Of a stretch of 64,000 bases of DNA, positions 52,107 through 60,355 are shown in pieces. The stretch is from an uncultured Aquimarina sp. (GTDB taxonomy: Bacteria > Bacteroidota > Bacteroidia > Flavobacteriales > Flavobacteriaceae). The notes beneath the pieces were generated by a model. The model worked only from the letters and a program-made list of their open reading frames with translations. It did no database searches and was not told the DNA's origin. Every line of letters starts with the position of its first letter. The first letter of the stretch is position 1. The DNA lies in NCBI GenBank assembly GCA_947498595.1, contig CANMKX010000002.1, forward strand, positions 248,001-312,000, written 5' to 3'. The position numbers and the translations under genes were made by a program.

Positions 52107-53438
52107 ATGCTACACTATGCCTTCCAAATCGTATTATTCCAAGTTATTTTTCTTTGTTTTTATGACCTACTTTTAAAACGAGAAACTTTTTTTAATTGGA
52201 ATAGAGCATATTTATTAATAACTCCATTAATTTCATGTATACTCCCCTTTATTAAAATAGATTTTTTGAGTACTGATATTTCCTCTAAATATGTAAGTAC
52301 ATTAACGCAAATTATAACACCCGATTCAGATATATCGAATTCTAAAGTCTCTATTGATCTAATTCAAAATTTTGATTATGATCAAATAAATTGGTTCATT
52401 ATTGTTTATTGCATAGGGATGTTCATTAGTTTATTTCTACTTATACTAAAAATTCATCGTCTATATATAATTAATGATATTTCTATTAAATCAATCATTT
52501 CCAAAACTAAAGTAATCACATTATATAATAGTAATCAAGCATTTTCATTTTGGAATAGTATTTTTTTAGGAGATTCTTTAACCGATAAGGAACAAGAACA
52601 AATTATAGCTCACGAAATTGTACATATAAAACATAAACATTCATTAGATAATTTATTGTATGAATGCTTAAAAATAGTACTATGGTGGAATCCATTTATT
52701 TATATATATCAAACAAGAGTAGTAGAGTTACACGAATATATTGCAGACTCTATAGCAATACATTCTATTGAAAAAAAGAGTTATTTACAACAGTTATTAA
52801 ACACTTCTTTTCAGACAGAAAGCATCTCATTTGTTAATCATTTTTTCAATGAATCCTTGATTAAAAAAAGAGTTCTTATGCTGCAAAAAGCACGCTCTGT
52901 ATCTAATACAAAGTATAAGTTTTTAGTTTTAATGCCTTTGTTTTTAGGAATTCTAACGTACACTTCGTGTAACACAGATATTGATACTAAAACATTACAT
53001 GTTAAAAACACGATGAATAAGAATATAGACTATTCTGTTTTAAACGAACCTTATTGCTTAAATCAAGACTCTCAATATGATAAAAAACTACATAATTATC
53101 TAAAGTTAACAATAGGAGAAAAAGCTAGTATAATTGTAAAACTATTCAATCTAGCCACATCAGATACTATTAGAACAGCATATGTCCCTAGTAACAATAC
53201 TTATAAAGTAAAAAACATCCCACCTGGTGAGTATCAATTAAAAATAATTTATGGGACAGATTATATTGAAACATCAGAATCTGGTGATTGTATTGCACAG
53301 TTTAATACAGTGCATTTTACCGAAATAGACACAGCTATACTAGATTTCACCCCTACCCAAACAGCAACAGGAATGAATGTCCCATCATATACTTTATCAT
53401 TAGATGTGCTCCCTGAAGCCTTAAAGCAAGTAAAATAA
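52107..53438 (+). CDS. M56-family (BlaR1/MecR1-type) membrane metallopeptidase, copy 1
   Basis: Membrane-embedded zinc protease and sensor, 443 residues. Three or four spans precede the zinc motif HEIVH (His169, Glu170, His173); the third ligand is likely Glu in VELHEYIADS. A hydrophobic segment near residue 308 (YKFLVLMPLFLGILTYTSC) leads to a C-terminal domain of about 130 residues outside the membrane, with repeated strands resembling a carboxypeptidase-regulatory-like fold. It probably cleaves BlaI upon a signal sensed by that domain. There is no penicillin-binding sensor domain, so the signal is not a beta-lactam. Confidence 0.88.
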   Translation: MLHYAFQIVLFQVIFLCFYDLLLKRETFFNWNRAYLLITPLISCILPFIKIDFLSTDISSKYVSTLTQIITPDSDISNSKVSIDLIQNFDYDQINWFIIVYCIGMFISLFLLILKIHRLYIINDISIKSIISKTKVITLYNSNQAFSFWNSIFLGDSLTDKEQEQIIAHEIVHIKHKHSLDNLLYECLKIVLWWNPFIYIYQTRVVELHEYIADSIAIHSIEKKSYLQQLLNTSFQTESISFVNHFFNESLIKKRVLMLQKARSVSNTKYKFLVLMPLFLGILTYTSCNTDIDTKTLHVKNTMNKNIDYSVLNEPYCLNQDSQYDKKLHNYLKLTIGEKASIIVKLFNLATSDTIRTAYVPSNNTYKVKNIPPGEYQLKIIYGTDYIETSESGDCIAQFNTVHFTEIDTAILDFTPTQTATGMNVPSYTLSLDVLPEALKQVK

Positions 53439-53456
53439 CTTATAAACCCCTAGATT

Positions 53457-53993
53457 ATGAAAAAATTAATACTAATTACATTTCTACTCCTTCAATCGAT
53501 TCTTAATGCTCAGGCTCCAATTCGTGGTATAGATAATTATAAAGTTGGCGATGTATTTCCTGATTTTGAATTAAAGACACTAGATAATAAAATCGTAAAA
53601 TCCTCAGACCTTAAAGGTAAGGTTGCATTTATTTCTATATGGAACACTCATTGTAAACCATGTATTGAAGAAATGCCTGGATTTAACCAATTAAAAGAAG
53701 AGTATAACGATCGAGTTATTTTTCTCTCAATATCTAGTGATAGTAAAGAGAAATTAGAAATTTTCTTTAAAAAACACACTTTTGATTTTGAAAACCTTCA
53801 TGATGATCATTCTTTTTTAAGTAAAACGCTTGGTGTTAGAAGTGTTCCTCAAAATATAATACTCGATAAAAACGGGGTTATTGACCAAGTGTTCACTGGA
53901 GGTTTATATATCATAGATGAAGTTACAAACAAGCAAAAAATCATAGATCACTCGTTTTATTACGAACCACTCTCAACAGTTTTATCCAAATAA
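53457..53993 (+). CDS. TlpA-like thioredoxin, secreted, copy 1
   Basis: 178-residue exported thioredoxin-fold protein, signal peptide ending LNAQA. Active site CKPC (Cys66, Cys69) in ISIWNTHCKPCIEEMPG, and YKVGDVFPDFELKTLDNK as the TlpA/AhpC-TSA N-terminal signature. It lies 18 bases after the M56 gene and six before a tandem paralogue. Likely periplasmic disulfide or thiol control for the sensor domain or for an unknown partner. Confidence 0.87.
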   Translation: MKKLILITFLLLQSILNAQAPIRGIDNYKVGDVFPDFELKTLDNKIVKSSDLKGKVAFISIWNTHCKPCIEEMPGFNQLKEEYNDRVIFLSISSDSKEKLEIFFKKHTFDFENLHDDHSFLSKTLGVRSVPQNIILDKNGVIDQVFTGGLYIIDEVTNKQKIIDHSFYYEPLSTVLSK

Positions 53994-53999
53994 ATTACC

Positions 54000-54539
54000 A
54001 TGAATAAAATATTATTATATCTCTTTCTTTTTGTACAATTTTCTATTTGTGCTCAAGAATCAATAGACAACACCTTAAATTACAAACTTGGAGATGTGTT
54101 TCCTGAATTTGAATTAAAAACATTAGATAATAAGGTCATAAAATCATCTGATCTTAAAGGGAAAACAATTTTTATTAATACTTGGTTTACTGCTTGTCAA
54201 CCTTGTGTAAGAGAAATTCCCGAACTAAACCAATTACAATATTTTTTTGGAGATCAAGTTGCTTTTTTGGCTATCTCGCCTGACAATCCTGAAAAAACAA
54301 AAGCATTTATTAAAAAACATCCTTTTAGTTTTCATCATTTACCTGGAAATCGCCCTTTTCTCACTAAAGAAATTGGAGTTAAATATTATCCAAAAATCAT
54401 TATCATCAATAAAAAAGGAATCATTCGATTTATTAGTGATGGTATCCAATTTGAAGAGGTAATAATAGACGGTGAAAAAAAGGTCGTATCTGAATATGCA
54501 TCTGTAAAAAAAGCTTTATCAAAAATTATATCTGAATAA
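54000..54539 (+). CDS. TlpA-like thioredoxin, secreted, copy 2
   Basis: 179-residue paralogue of the protein encoded just upstream, with the same layout: signal peptide MNKILLYLFLFVQFSICAQE, the near-identical segment YKLGDVFPEFELKTLDNKVIKSSDLKGK and an active site CQPC (Cys66, Cys69). The two proteins diverge after the active site. Tandem duplication inside the operon. The gap to the second M56 gene is 15 bases. Confidence 0.87.
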   Translation: MNKILLYLFLFVQFSICAQESIDNTLNYKLGDVFPEFELKTLDNKVIKSSDLKGKTIFINTWFTACQPCVREIPELNQLQYFFGDQVAFLAISPDNPEKTKAFIKKHPFSFHHLPGNRPFLTKEIGVKYYPKIIIINKKGIIRFISDGIQFEEVIIDGEKKVVSEYASVKKALSKIISE

Positions 54540-54554
54540 ATAAAACTCATCATC

Positions 54555-56015
54555 ATGACATATCATATATTACAAATCATACTGTTTCAATCAATATTTC
54601 TTATAATATATGATATGTTGTTGAAAAAAAACACTTTTTTCAACTGGAATCGAGCATATTTATTATTAACGTCTGCTTTCTCTATTATAATTCCATTCAT
54701 AAAAATCAATAGCATTTCTAAAGAAATACCTCATGAATATATAACTACATTACCTACGGTACTTATCAATTTTGATACGTTATCTACTGTTGAAACTATA
54801 AAACAATCTTCCTTTTATACTATTTCAATTATTAACTGGGGAATTATATTATATCTTATAGGTTTTATCATTTCGTTATTCATTTTGTTCAAAAAAATTG
54901 CTCTTTTACGAAAAACTAACCTCAATGCAACATCAATTAAACAACAACAGCATACCATTACTATTTTAAAAGATAGTAAAAATGCTTTTTCATTCTGGAA
55001 TACAATATTTATTGGAGATCAACTTTCTTTAAAAGAAAAAGAATCTATCCTTACTCATGAAATTGTGCACATAAAACATAAGCATTCGATAGATCTTATT
55101 TGGTTTGAAATTTTAAAATTATTCTTTTGGTTTAATCCTATTATTCACATTTATAAAACTCGTATAACATCTTTACATGAGTTCATTGCTGATGCAATAT
55201 CAATCCATCATGTAAATAAAAAAGAATACGTTGAACAATTATTAAATACCACATTTCAAACAAAAGAAATTTCGTTCTCCAACCATTTTTTTATTCATTC
55301 ACTTCTAAAAAAAAGAATCATTATGCTACAAAAATCAAAATCTAAAAAAGCAGTAAAATTTAGATATCTTATTGCAATTCCGTTATTAGTTTTAATGCTA
55401 ATTGTCTCTTCTTTTACAATTCAAAAATTAGAGCCATCTATTAAAGTAGCCTCAACTATCATAGAAACAAGCCCAACGGTCATTATAAACACACCAGAAA
55501 TTACGGGCTCTTTATTAGCTAAAGAACAACTAAGAAACATTCCGATAAAGAATAACCCATCGCTAACTAAAACAAAAAAAACGATAGATATAAAAACTGA
55601 ACAACAGAATCTTTCTGTTGCAAAGGATAGTATCTTAAAAAACGTTCGTTTTTCAGAAATCGATTTACCTCCACGTACCTTAGCTTGTAAAGATGCATCA
55701 AATCAACAGCTAATAAAAAAATGTTTTTCTAATGAAATCTCGAAATTTGTAAGTCGAAATTTTAACATAGAAGGAATCAAGGAACATGCAAAACCTGGTC
55801 TTAATCGCATTTACGTTCGTTTTAAAATTGACACTATAGGACAAATTACAGATATAGAATCTCGTGCTGCTGTAAAAGAATTAGAAATCGAAGCTAATCG
55901 AGTTATTAAAAGCATTCCTAAGGTAATTCCGGGTGAACATAATAACAAAAAAGTGAACGTATTATATTCTCTTCCTATTGTTTTTAAAATTTCTGATGAC
56001 AAAAATGATAAATAA
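54555..56015 (+). CDS. M56-family membrane metallopeptidase, copy 2, with TonB-C-like domain
   Basis: 486 residues, related to copy 1 throughout the membrane part. Zinc motif HEIVH (His168, Glu169, His172) with LHEFIADAIS as third ligand region. A span near residue 275 (YLIAIPLLVLMLIVSSFTI) is followed by about 100 residues of linker and then a TonB C-terminal-like domain (ISKFVSRNFNIEGI...GLNRIYVRFKIDTIGQITDIESRA...LPIVFKI). Such M56-TonB_C proteins are common in Bacteroidota; the domain may bind an outer-membrane or signal partner. Last gene before a terminator. Confidence 0.87.
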   Translation: MTYHILQIILFQSIFLIIYDMLLKKNTFFNWNRAYLLLTSAFSIIIPFIKINSISKEIPHEYITTLPTVLINFDTLSTVETIKQSSFYTISIINWGIILYLIGFIISLFILFKKIALLRKTNLNATSIKQQQHTITILKDSKNAFSFWNTIFIGDQLSLKEKESILTHEIVHIKHKHSIDLIWFEILKLFFWFNPIIHIYKTRITSLHEFIADAISIHHVNKKEYVEQLLNTTFQTKEISFSNHFFIHSLLKKRIIMLQKSKSKKAVKFRYLIAIPLLVLMLIVSSFTIQKLEPSIKVASTIIETSPTVIINTPEITGSLLAKEQLRNIPIKNNPSLTKTKKTIDIKTEQQNLSVAKDSILKNVRFSEIDLPPRTLACKDASNQQLIKKCFSNEISKFVSRNFNIEGIKEHAKPGLNRIYVRFKIDTIGQITDIESRAAVKELEIEANRVIKSIPKVIPGEHNNKKVNVLYSLPIVFKISDDKNDK

Positions 56016-56049
56016 AAACATTCATCATCATTAACATCTTTCAACCTAT

Positions 56050-56078
56050 AAAACCGAAGCTTAGCCTTCGGTTTTAAA
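56050..56078 (+). terminator. Terminator of the BlaI-M56 operon
   Basis: AAAACCGAAG and CTTCGGTTTT (10 bp) with loop CTTAGC. The T-run forms part of the stem; the tail is short. Confidence 0.75.
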
Positions 56079-56206
56079 CTTTATCGACGATCTTCATCAG
56101 TTAGATAAGTACTCTCCAACTATCAAAGAACACCTATAACAAAGTTTTATCTTAACATAAAAACCATAAAATATTAATATAATTCAAAGATTAACAACTC
56201 TTGAAT

Positions 56207-56323
56207 ATGAAAAACTATCATCGGTACCTTGATAAGTTTGATTACAAAAAGAATACTTCAACTAGAAAAAGAGATCGAACTACAACAATAACAAAGCACT
56301 CTAAAAAAAAATATGTAGTTTAG
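56207..56323 (+). CDS. Possible 38-residue basic small protein
   Basis: ATG frame with Lys/Arg/Thr-rich product beginning MKNYHRYLDKFDYKKN and ending KKKYVV (about ten Lys and five Arg). It ends 24 bases before the lipoprotein gene. No promoter or known family. Could be a real small protein or chance in AT-rich DNA. Confidence 0.3.
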   Translation: MKNYHRYLDKFDYKKNTSTRKRDRTTTITKHSKKKYVV

Positions 56324-56346
56324 CAATCTAAAATTCTTTATTTACA

Positions 56347-56817
56347 ATGCTTAGGAAACATTGGTATATCGGTATATTCATTCTTATTTTATCGTCTTGT
56401 GATTATTTTTCTACACCAAAAAATGATCCTCCTCAAGAACCTATCGATACTTTTCCTGAATCATCTGAAGTAAAAGCACCTCTATTTGACACTTGTAAAA
56501 CAGTTTCTCTAGAAAATTTGCAAACCTGTTTTGCTACTACTTTTTCTAGTCACATAAGCAATTATCTAAAAGATAAAACAGTAGTTGTACAGGAACATTT
56601 ACATGATACTGTATGGATGCAGATATTAATTAACAATACAGGAAAAATATCTTTAGAAAATTTAATCTTATCAGATAGTATTCAACATCGTATACCTGAA
56701 ATCAACAGCTGGTTACAAGAAAGTATTATTGCTTTACCTGAAGTTAAACCTGCATATGTACGCAATCAACCTACCTCAACACGTTACAAACTTCCTGTAA
56801 TTCTAAAGATAAATTAA
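56347..56817 (+). CDS. Lipoprotein with TonB-C-like domain
   Basis: 156 residues. Signal ending LILSSC, lipobox with Cys18. The mature part (CKTVSLENLQTCFATTFSSHISNYL...WMQILINNTGKISLENLILS...LPVILKIN) resembles the C-terminal domain of the second M56 protein: same CFxxxxSxxI start, central strand and LPIV(F/I)LKI end. So a free, lipid-anchored version of that domain lies beside the sensor cluster, and may compete with or bind it. Not in the same transcript as the cluster, given the terminator. Confidence 0.75.
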   Translation: MLRKHWYIGIFILILSSCDYFSTPKNDPPQEPIDTFPESSEVKAPLFDTCKTVSLENLQTCFATTFSSHISNYLKDKTVVVQEHLHDTVWMQILINNTGKISLENLILSDSIQHRIPEINSWLQESIIALPEVKPAYVRNQPTSTRYKLPVILKIN

Positions 56818-56873
56818 AGTATCTAACCAATACAACAAGCTTTTATGTAATTTTGTATAAATAAAAATTCTCC

Positions 56874-57431
56874 TTGAGCAACGAAAAAATCATATTAGGA
56901 ATAGATCCAGGTACTATCATTATGGGATTTGGTCTCATAAAAGTGGTTCAGAAAAAGATGTCTTTTTTACAATTAAATGAGTTACAATTAGGAAAATATA
57001 ATGATCCTTATATCAAACTAAAGCTTATTTTTGAACGTACTGTCGAATTAATTGACACATATAATCCTGATGAAATAGCAATTGAAGCTCCATTTTTTGG
57101 TAAAAATGTGCAATCAATGCTTAAATTAGGAAGAGCACAAGGAGTCGCTATGGCTGCGGGTTTAAGTCGAGAAGTACCTATTACAGAATATTCTCCAAAA
57201 AAAATAAAAATGGCTATTACTGGTAATGGTAATGCTACAAAAGAACAGGTTGCTAAAATGCTTCAAAATCTTCTTGGTCTAAAAGCATTACCAAAGAATC
57301 TTGATTCAACAGATGGACTTGCTGCAGCTGTTTGTCATTTTTACAATATGGGACGTTCTGAAATTGTTGGTAAAAGTTATTCTGGATGGGGAGCCTTTGT
57401 AAAGCAAAACGAGGGTCGTATTAAAAAATAG
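56874..57431 (+). CDS. ruvC: Crossover junction endodeoxyribonuclease RuvC
   Basis: Holliday-junction resolvase, 185 residues. Active acidic residues are in GIDPGT (N-terminus), IEAPFFGKN, and STDGLAAAVCHF. The start is TTG at 56874; no ATG or GTG precedes IILGIDPGT in frame. It is 12 bases from hemW on the same strand. Confidence 0.95.
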   Translation: MSNEKIILGIDPGTIIMGFGLIKVVQKKMSFLQLNELQLGKYNDPYIKLKLIFERTVELIDTYNPDEIAIEAPFFGKNVQSMLKLGRAQGVAMAAGLSREVPITEYSPKKIKMAITGNGNATKEQVAKMLQNLLGLKALPKNLDSTDGLAAAVCHFYNMGRSEIVGKSYSGWGAFVKQNEGRIKK

Positions 57432-57442
57432 ATCACCACCAT

Positions 57443-58576
57443 ATGGCAGGTATATATATTCACATTCCTTTTTGCAAACAAGCATGTCATTACTGTGACT
57501 TTCACTTTTCGACATCAATGAAGCGAAAAGATGAAATGATTGTTGCTATTTGTAAGGAAATAATTCTTCGTAAAGACGAATTCTCTAATGCAACAGTAGA
57601 AACTATTTATTTTGGTGGAGGTACCCCCAGCGTGCTCTCAACTATCGAAATCAATACTATTCTTAACACTATAACAAACAATTATGTCGTAGTAGATACT
57701 CCCGAAATAACTTTAGAAGCAAATCCAGACGATCTAACAATTGATAAAATTATTGCCTTATCAAAGTCGTCTGTCAATAGACTCAGTATTGGAATTCAAT
57801 CATTTTTTGAAGAAGATTTAATATTGATGAACAGGGCTCACAATGCTCATGAAGCTAGAGAATGTTTAGCTATAGCAAAGCAATATTTTGAAAACATTAC
57901 TATTGATCTTATCTACGGAATTCCTAACATGCAGCTTGATCGATGGAAACAAAATATTCAATTTGCATTAGACCTGGATATACCACACATCTCTTGTTAT
58001 GCTCTAACCGTAGAGCCTAAAACAGCATTAGAAAAACTAATTCAGAAAGGGAGAATAGCTCCTGTAAATGATTCCTTAGCCTTATCTCATTTTGAATATT
58101 TAATTCATATTTTAAGTACAAATGGGTTTGATCATTATGAATTATCTAACTTTGGAAAACCTGATTTTTACAGTAAAAACAACACGGCTTATTGGTTAGG
58201 TAAAAAATACTTAGGTATTGGTCCCTCTGCACATTCATATAACGGTACAAATCGCAGTTGGAATATCAATAATAATATAAAGTATATCAACGCTATCATG
58301 GCTAATAAACTCCCTAATGAAGTAGAAACTCTGACAATAACAGATCGGTATAACGAATATGTTATGACGGGACTTAGAACGATGTGGGGGATTTCTATCC
58401 AAAAAATCAAGCACGATTATGGAGATTCTTATGCAACTTATGCTTTACAGCAGGCCACTAATCATTTAGAAGATAAATTACTTGTATTAGAAAATGATGT
58501 TTTACGAATTAGTACTAAAGGGAAATTTTTAAGTGACGGAATTGCTTCAGATTTATTTTTTGTTTCTTTAGAGTAA
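57443..58576 (+). CDS. hemW: HemW-type radical SAM haem chaperone
   Basis: 377 residues. Radical SAM motif CKQACHYCDF (Cys11, Cys15, Cys18). HIPFCKQACHYCDFHF, VETIYFGGGTPSVLS, TLEANPDDL, and VNRLSIGIQSF are the hallmark. It lacks the fourth Cys that distinguishes true oxygen-independent coproporphyrinogen III oxidase (HemN), so it is HemW, the haem-inserting protein. Follows ruvC by 12 bases. Confidence 0.92.
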   Translation: MAGIYIHIPFCKQACHYCDFHFSTSMKRKDEMIVAICKEIILRKDEFSNATVETIYFGGGTPSVLSTIEINTILNTITNNYVVVDTPEITLEANPDDLTIDKIIALSKSSVNRLSIGIQSFFEEDLILMNRAHNAHEARECLAIAKQYFENITIDLIYGIPNMQLDRWKQNIQFALDLDIPHISCYALTVEPKTALEKLIQKGRIAPVNDSLALSHFEYLIHILSTNGFDHYELSNFGKPDFYSKNNTAYWLGKKYLGIGPSAHSYNGTNRSWNINNNIKYINAIMANKLPNEVETLTITDRYNEYVMTGLRTMWGISIQKIKHDYGDSYATYALQQATNHLEDKLLVLENDVLRISTKGKFLSDGIASDLFFVSLE

Positions 58577-58590
58577 GTTAGCTTTCAATT

Positions 58591-59337
58591 ATGAAAACAA
58601 ATATACAATTACATAATATCACACATACCGTTGATTTTTCTCAACCTTTTGATATCTCTATTCCTCTTAGAGCTTCTGCAGATAATGTCAACGCATGGTA
58701 TATAAAAGAACCTACAATTACTCCTGTACAAGATGGAGATTGGATTGGTAAAGTTTCCGAAGGAGCTTCTACCAATTTTAATACGATCCAATTTAACCCT
58801 CACGCACATGGTACGCATACGGAATGTGTCGGTCATATTTCTTCAGAATTTTATAGTATCAACCAACTACTAACACGTTTTATTTTTAATGCTATAGTTA
58901 TTACTGTAACCCCAATACAACAACAAAATGATAAACTAATCACTAAAGCTTTAATTAAAGAACAATTAACAAGTAATACTCCTGAAGCTTTAATTATCAG
59001 AACGCTTCCTAATACTGATAAGAAATTGAGTAAACAATACTCTCATTCTAATTGGGCATACCTAACCGAAGAAGCTGCACATTATATCAAAGAAATTGGT
59101 GTTTTGCATTTATTAATTGATTTACCTTCTGTAGATAAAGAAAAAGACGAAGGCAAACTATTGGCTCATAAAGCTTTTTGGAATTACCCCGAAAAACCTA
59201 GGTTAAATGCGACTATTACTGAAATGGTATACCTCCCACAAACTATTCAAGATGGTCGATATTTGCTAAATTTACAAATCGCTTCATTTGAAAATGATGC
59301 CTCTCCTAGTAAACCTATTTTGTATAAACTAGATTAA
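58591..59337 (+). CDS. Cyclase-family (kynurenine formamidase-like) hydrolase
   Basis: 248 residues. The metal motif is HAHGTHTECVGH (71-82), the cyclase-family HxGTHxxxxxH pattern. This fold hydrolyses N-formylkynurenine or isatin-type amides, or polyketide rings; the real substrate is unknown. It sits 15 bases after hemW and 14 before the DUF4230 gene, so part of the same operon. Confidence 0.85.
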   Translation: MKTNIQLHNITHTVDFSQPFDISIPLRASADNVNAWYIKEPTITPVQDGDWIGKVSEGASTNFNTIQFNPHAHGTHTECVGHISSEFYSINQLLTRFIFNAIVITVTPIQQQNDKLITKALIKEQLTSNTPEALIIRTLPNTDKKLSKQYSHSNWAYLTEEAAHYIKEIGVLHLLIDLPSVDKEKDEGKLLAHKAFWNYPEKPRLNATITEMVYLPQTIQDGRYLLNLQIASFENDASPSKPILYKLD

Positions 59338-59350
59338 TTATATTTACCAT

Positions 59351-59974
59351 ATGGAATTACTCTTTATAGGTTTGATCATAGGAGCAATCGTTTCGTATTT
59401 TATTTTCTTAAAATTCAACGATGTCAAAAAAAAAGCAACTACTCAACTACAATCTAGTATATTAATTGAAAAAATACGTAGTGTTTGTAAACTTGTAACT
59501 GTTGAAGGTGATTTTGCTGAAATATATCATTATGAAAGCGTTAAAGAAAAGTTTTTTAATCTCATTTCAGGCCGAAAAAAAGCATTGATACTTATCGATG
59601 CGAAAGCTCATGTAGGATATGATTTATCTAAAATTTCATTAGAAAGTGACACTAAAAACAAATGCATTATTTTATCCCATTTCCCTCAACCTGAGCTACT
59701 AACTATAGAAACTGATTACAAATACTATGATAAAAAAGAAGGCTGGTTAAATCCATTTACCTCTCAAGATTTAACAGAAATCAATAGAGAAGCTAAACAA
59801 TTTATTATTGATAAAGTCCCTGAAAGTGGTCTAATTCAAGAAGCTCGCAAAGAAGCATTAGAAGCGATCTCTTTAATGGAAGCTCTTGCACAATCTATCG
59901 GTTGGAAACTTGACTATACAGCTCTAAAAACATCAGATACACCTATCCCTAAAAAAATAACCTCTCAATCATGA
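59351..59974 (+). CDS. DUF4230 protein, membrane-anchored
   Basis: 207 residues with one N-terminal transmembrane segment (LLFIGLIIGAIVSYFIFL), then the DUF4230 domain (IRSVCKLVTVEGDFAEIYHYESVKEKFFNLISGRKKALILIDAKAHVGYDLSKI). Function unknown. It overlaps the following YjbR gene by four bases (ATGA). Confidence 0.83.
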   Translation: MELLFIGLIIGAIVSYFIFLKFNDVKKKATTQLQSSILIEKIRSVCKLVTVEGDFAEIYHYESVKEKFFNLISGRKKALILIDAKAHVGYDLSKISLESDTKNKCIILSHFPQPELLTIETDYKYYDKKEGWLNPFTSQDLTEINREAKQFIIDKVPESGLIQEARKEALEAISLMEALAQSIGWKLDYTALKTSDTPIPKKITSQS

Positions 59975-60327
59975 ACGTTGAAGATTTCAGATATTACTGT
60001 TTGGCAAAAAAAGGAGTTACTGAAGAGTTTCCTTTTGACAAAAGTACACTTGTATTTAAAGTCATGGGAAAGCTTTTTGCGTTAACAGGATTAGACAAAG
60101 TACCATTTAGTGTTAATTTGAAATGTGATCCAGAATATTCGCTCGAATTAAGAGAGCAGCATCCCGAAATTATTCCAGGATTTCATATGAATAAAAAACA
60201 TTGGAATACTGTTAACTTTTCTTCGTCATTATCGACAAACATGTTGCAGCAATTAATTGATCACTCCTACGACCTTGTCGTAAAAGGATTAACCAAAAAA
60301 CTTAAATCAGAACTAGAATCTTTATAA
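59971..60327 (+). CDS. MmcQ/YjbR-family protein
   Basis: 118-residue DNA-binding-like protein of the YjbR family: YYCLAKKGVTEEFPFDKSTLVFKVMGKLFALTGL, VNLKCDPEYSLELREQHPEIIPGFHMNKKHWNTV. No catalytic role is known. Overlaps the DUF4230 gene by four bases. Confidence 0.9.
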   Translation: MNVEDFRYYCLAKKGVTEEFPFDKSTLVFKVMGKLFALTGLDKVPFSVNLKCDPEYSLELREQHPEIIPGFHMNKKHWNTVNFSSSLSTNMLQQLIDHSYDLVVKGLTKKLKSELESL

Positions 60328-60355
60328 ATCCGATTCTTATATAAAATACTTTATT

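Larger units (their letters stand above)
56016..56346. other. Gap between the second M56 gene and the small lipoprotein
   Basis: 331 bases. It contains the terminator at 56050-56078 and a possible 38-codon reading frame at 56207-56323 with a basic product. Apart from these I see no promoter match, only AT-rich sequence. Confidence 0.5.

Noticed and set aside
52107..56015. Beta-lactam resistance cluster
   Set aside because: BlaI and M56 proteins suggest it, but there is no beta-lactamase or penicillin-binding sensor domain; the accompanying genes are thioredoxins.
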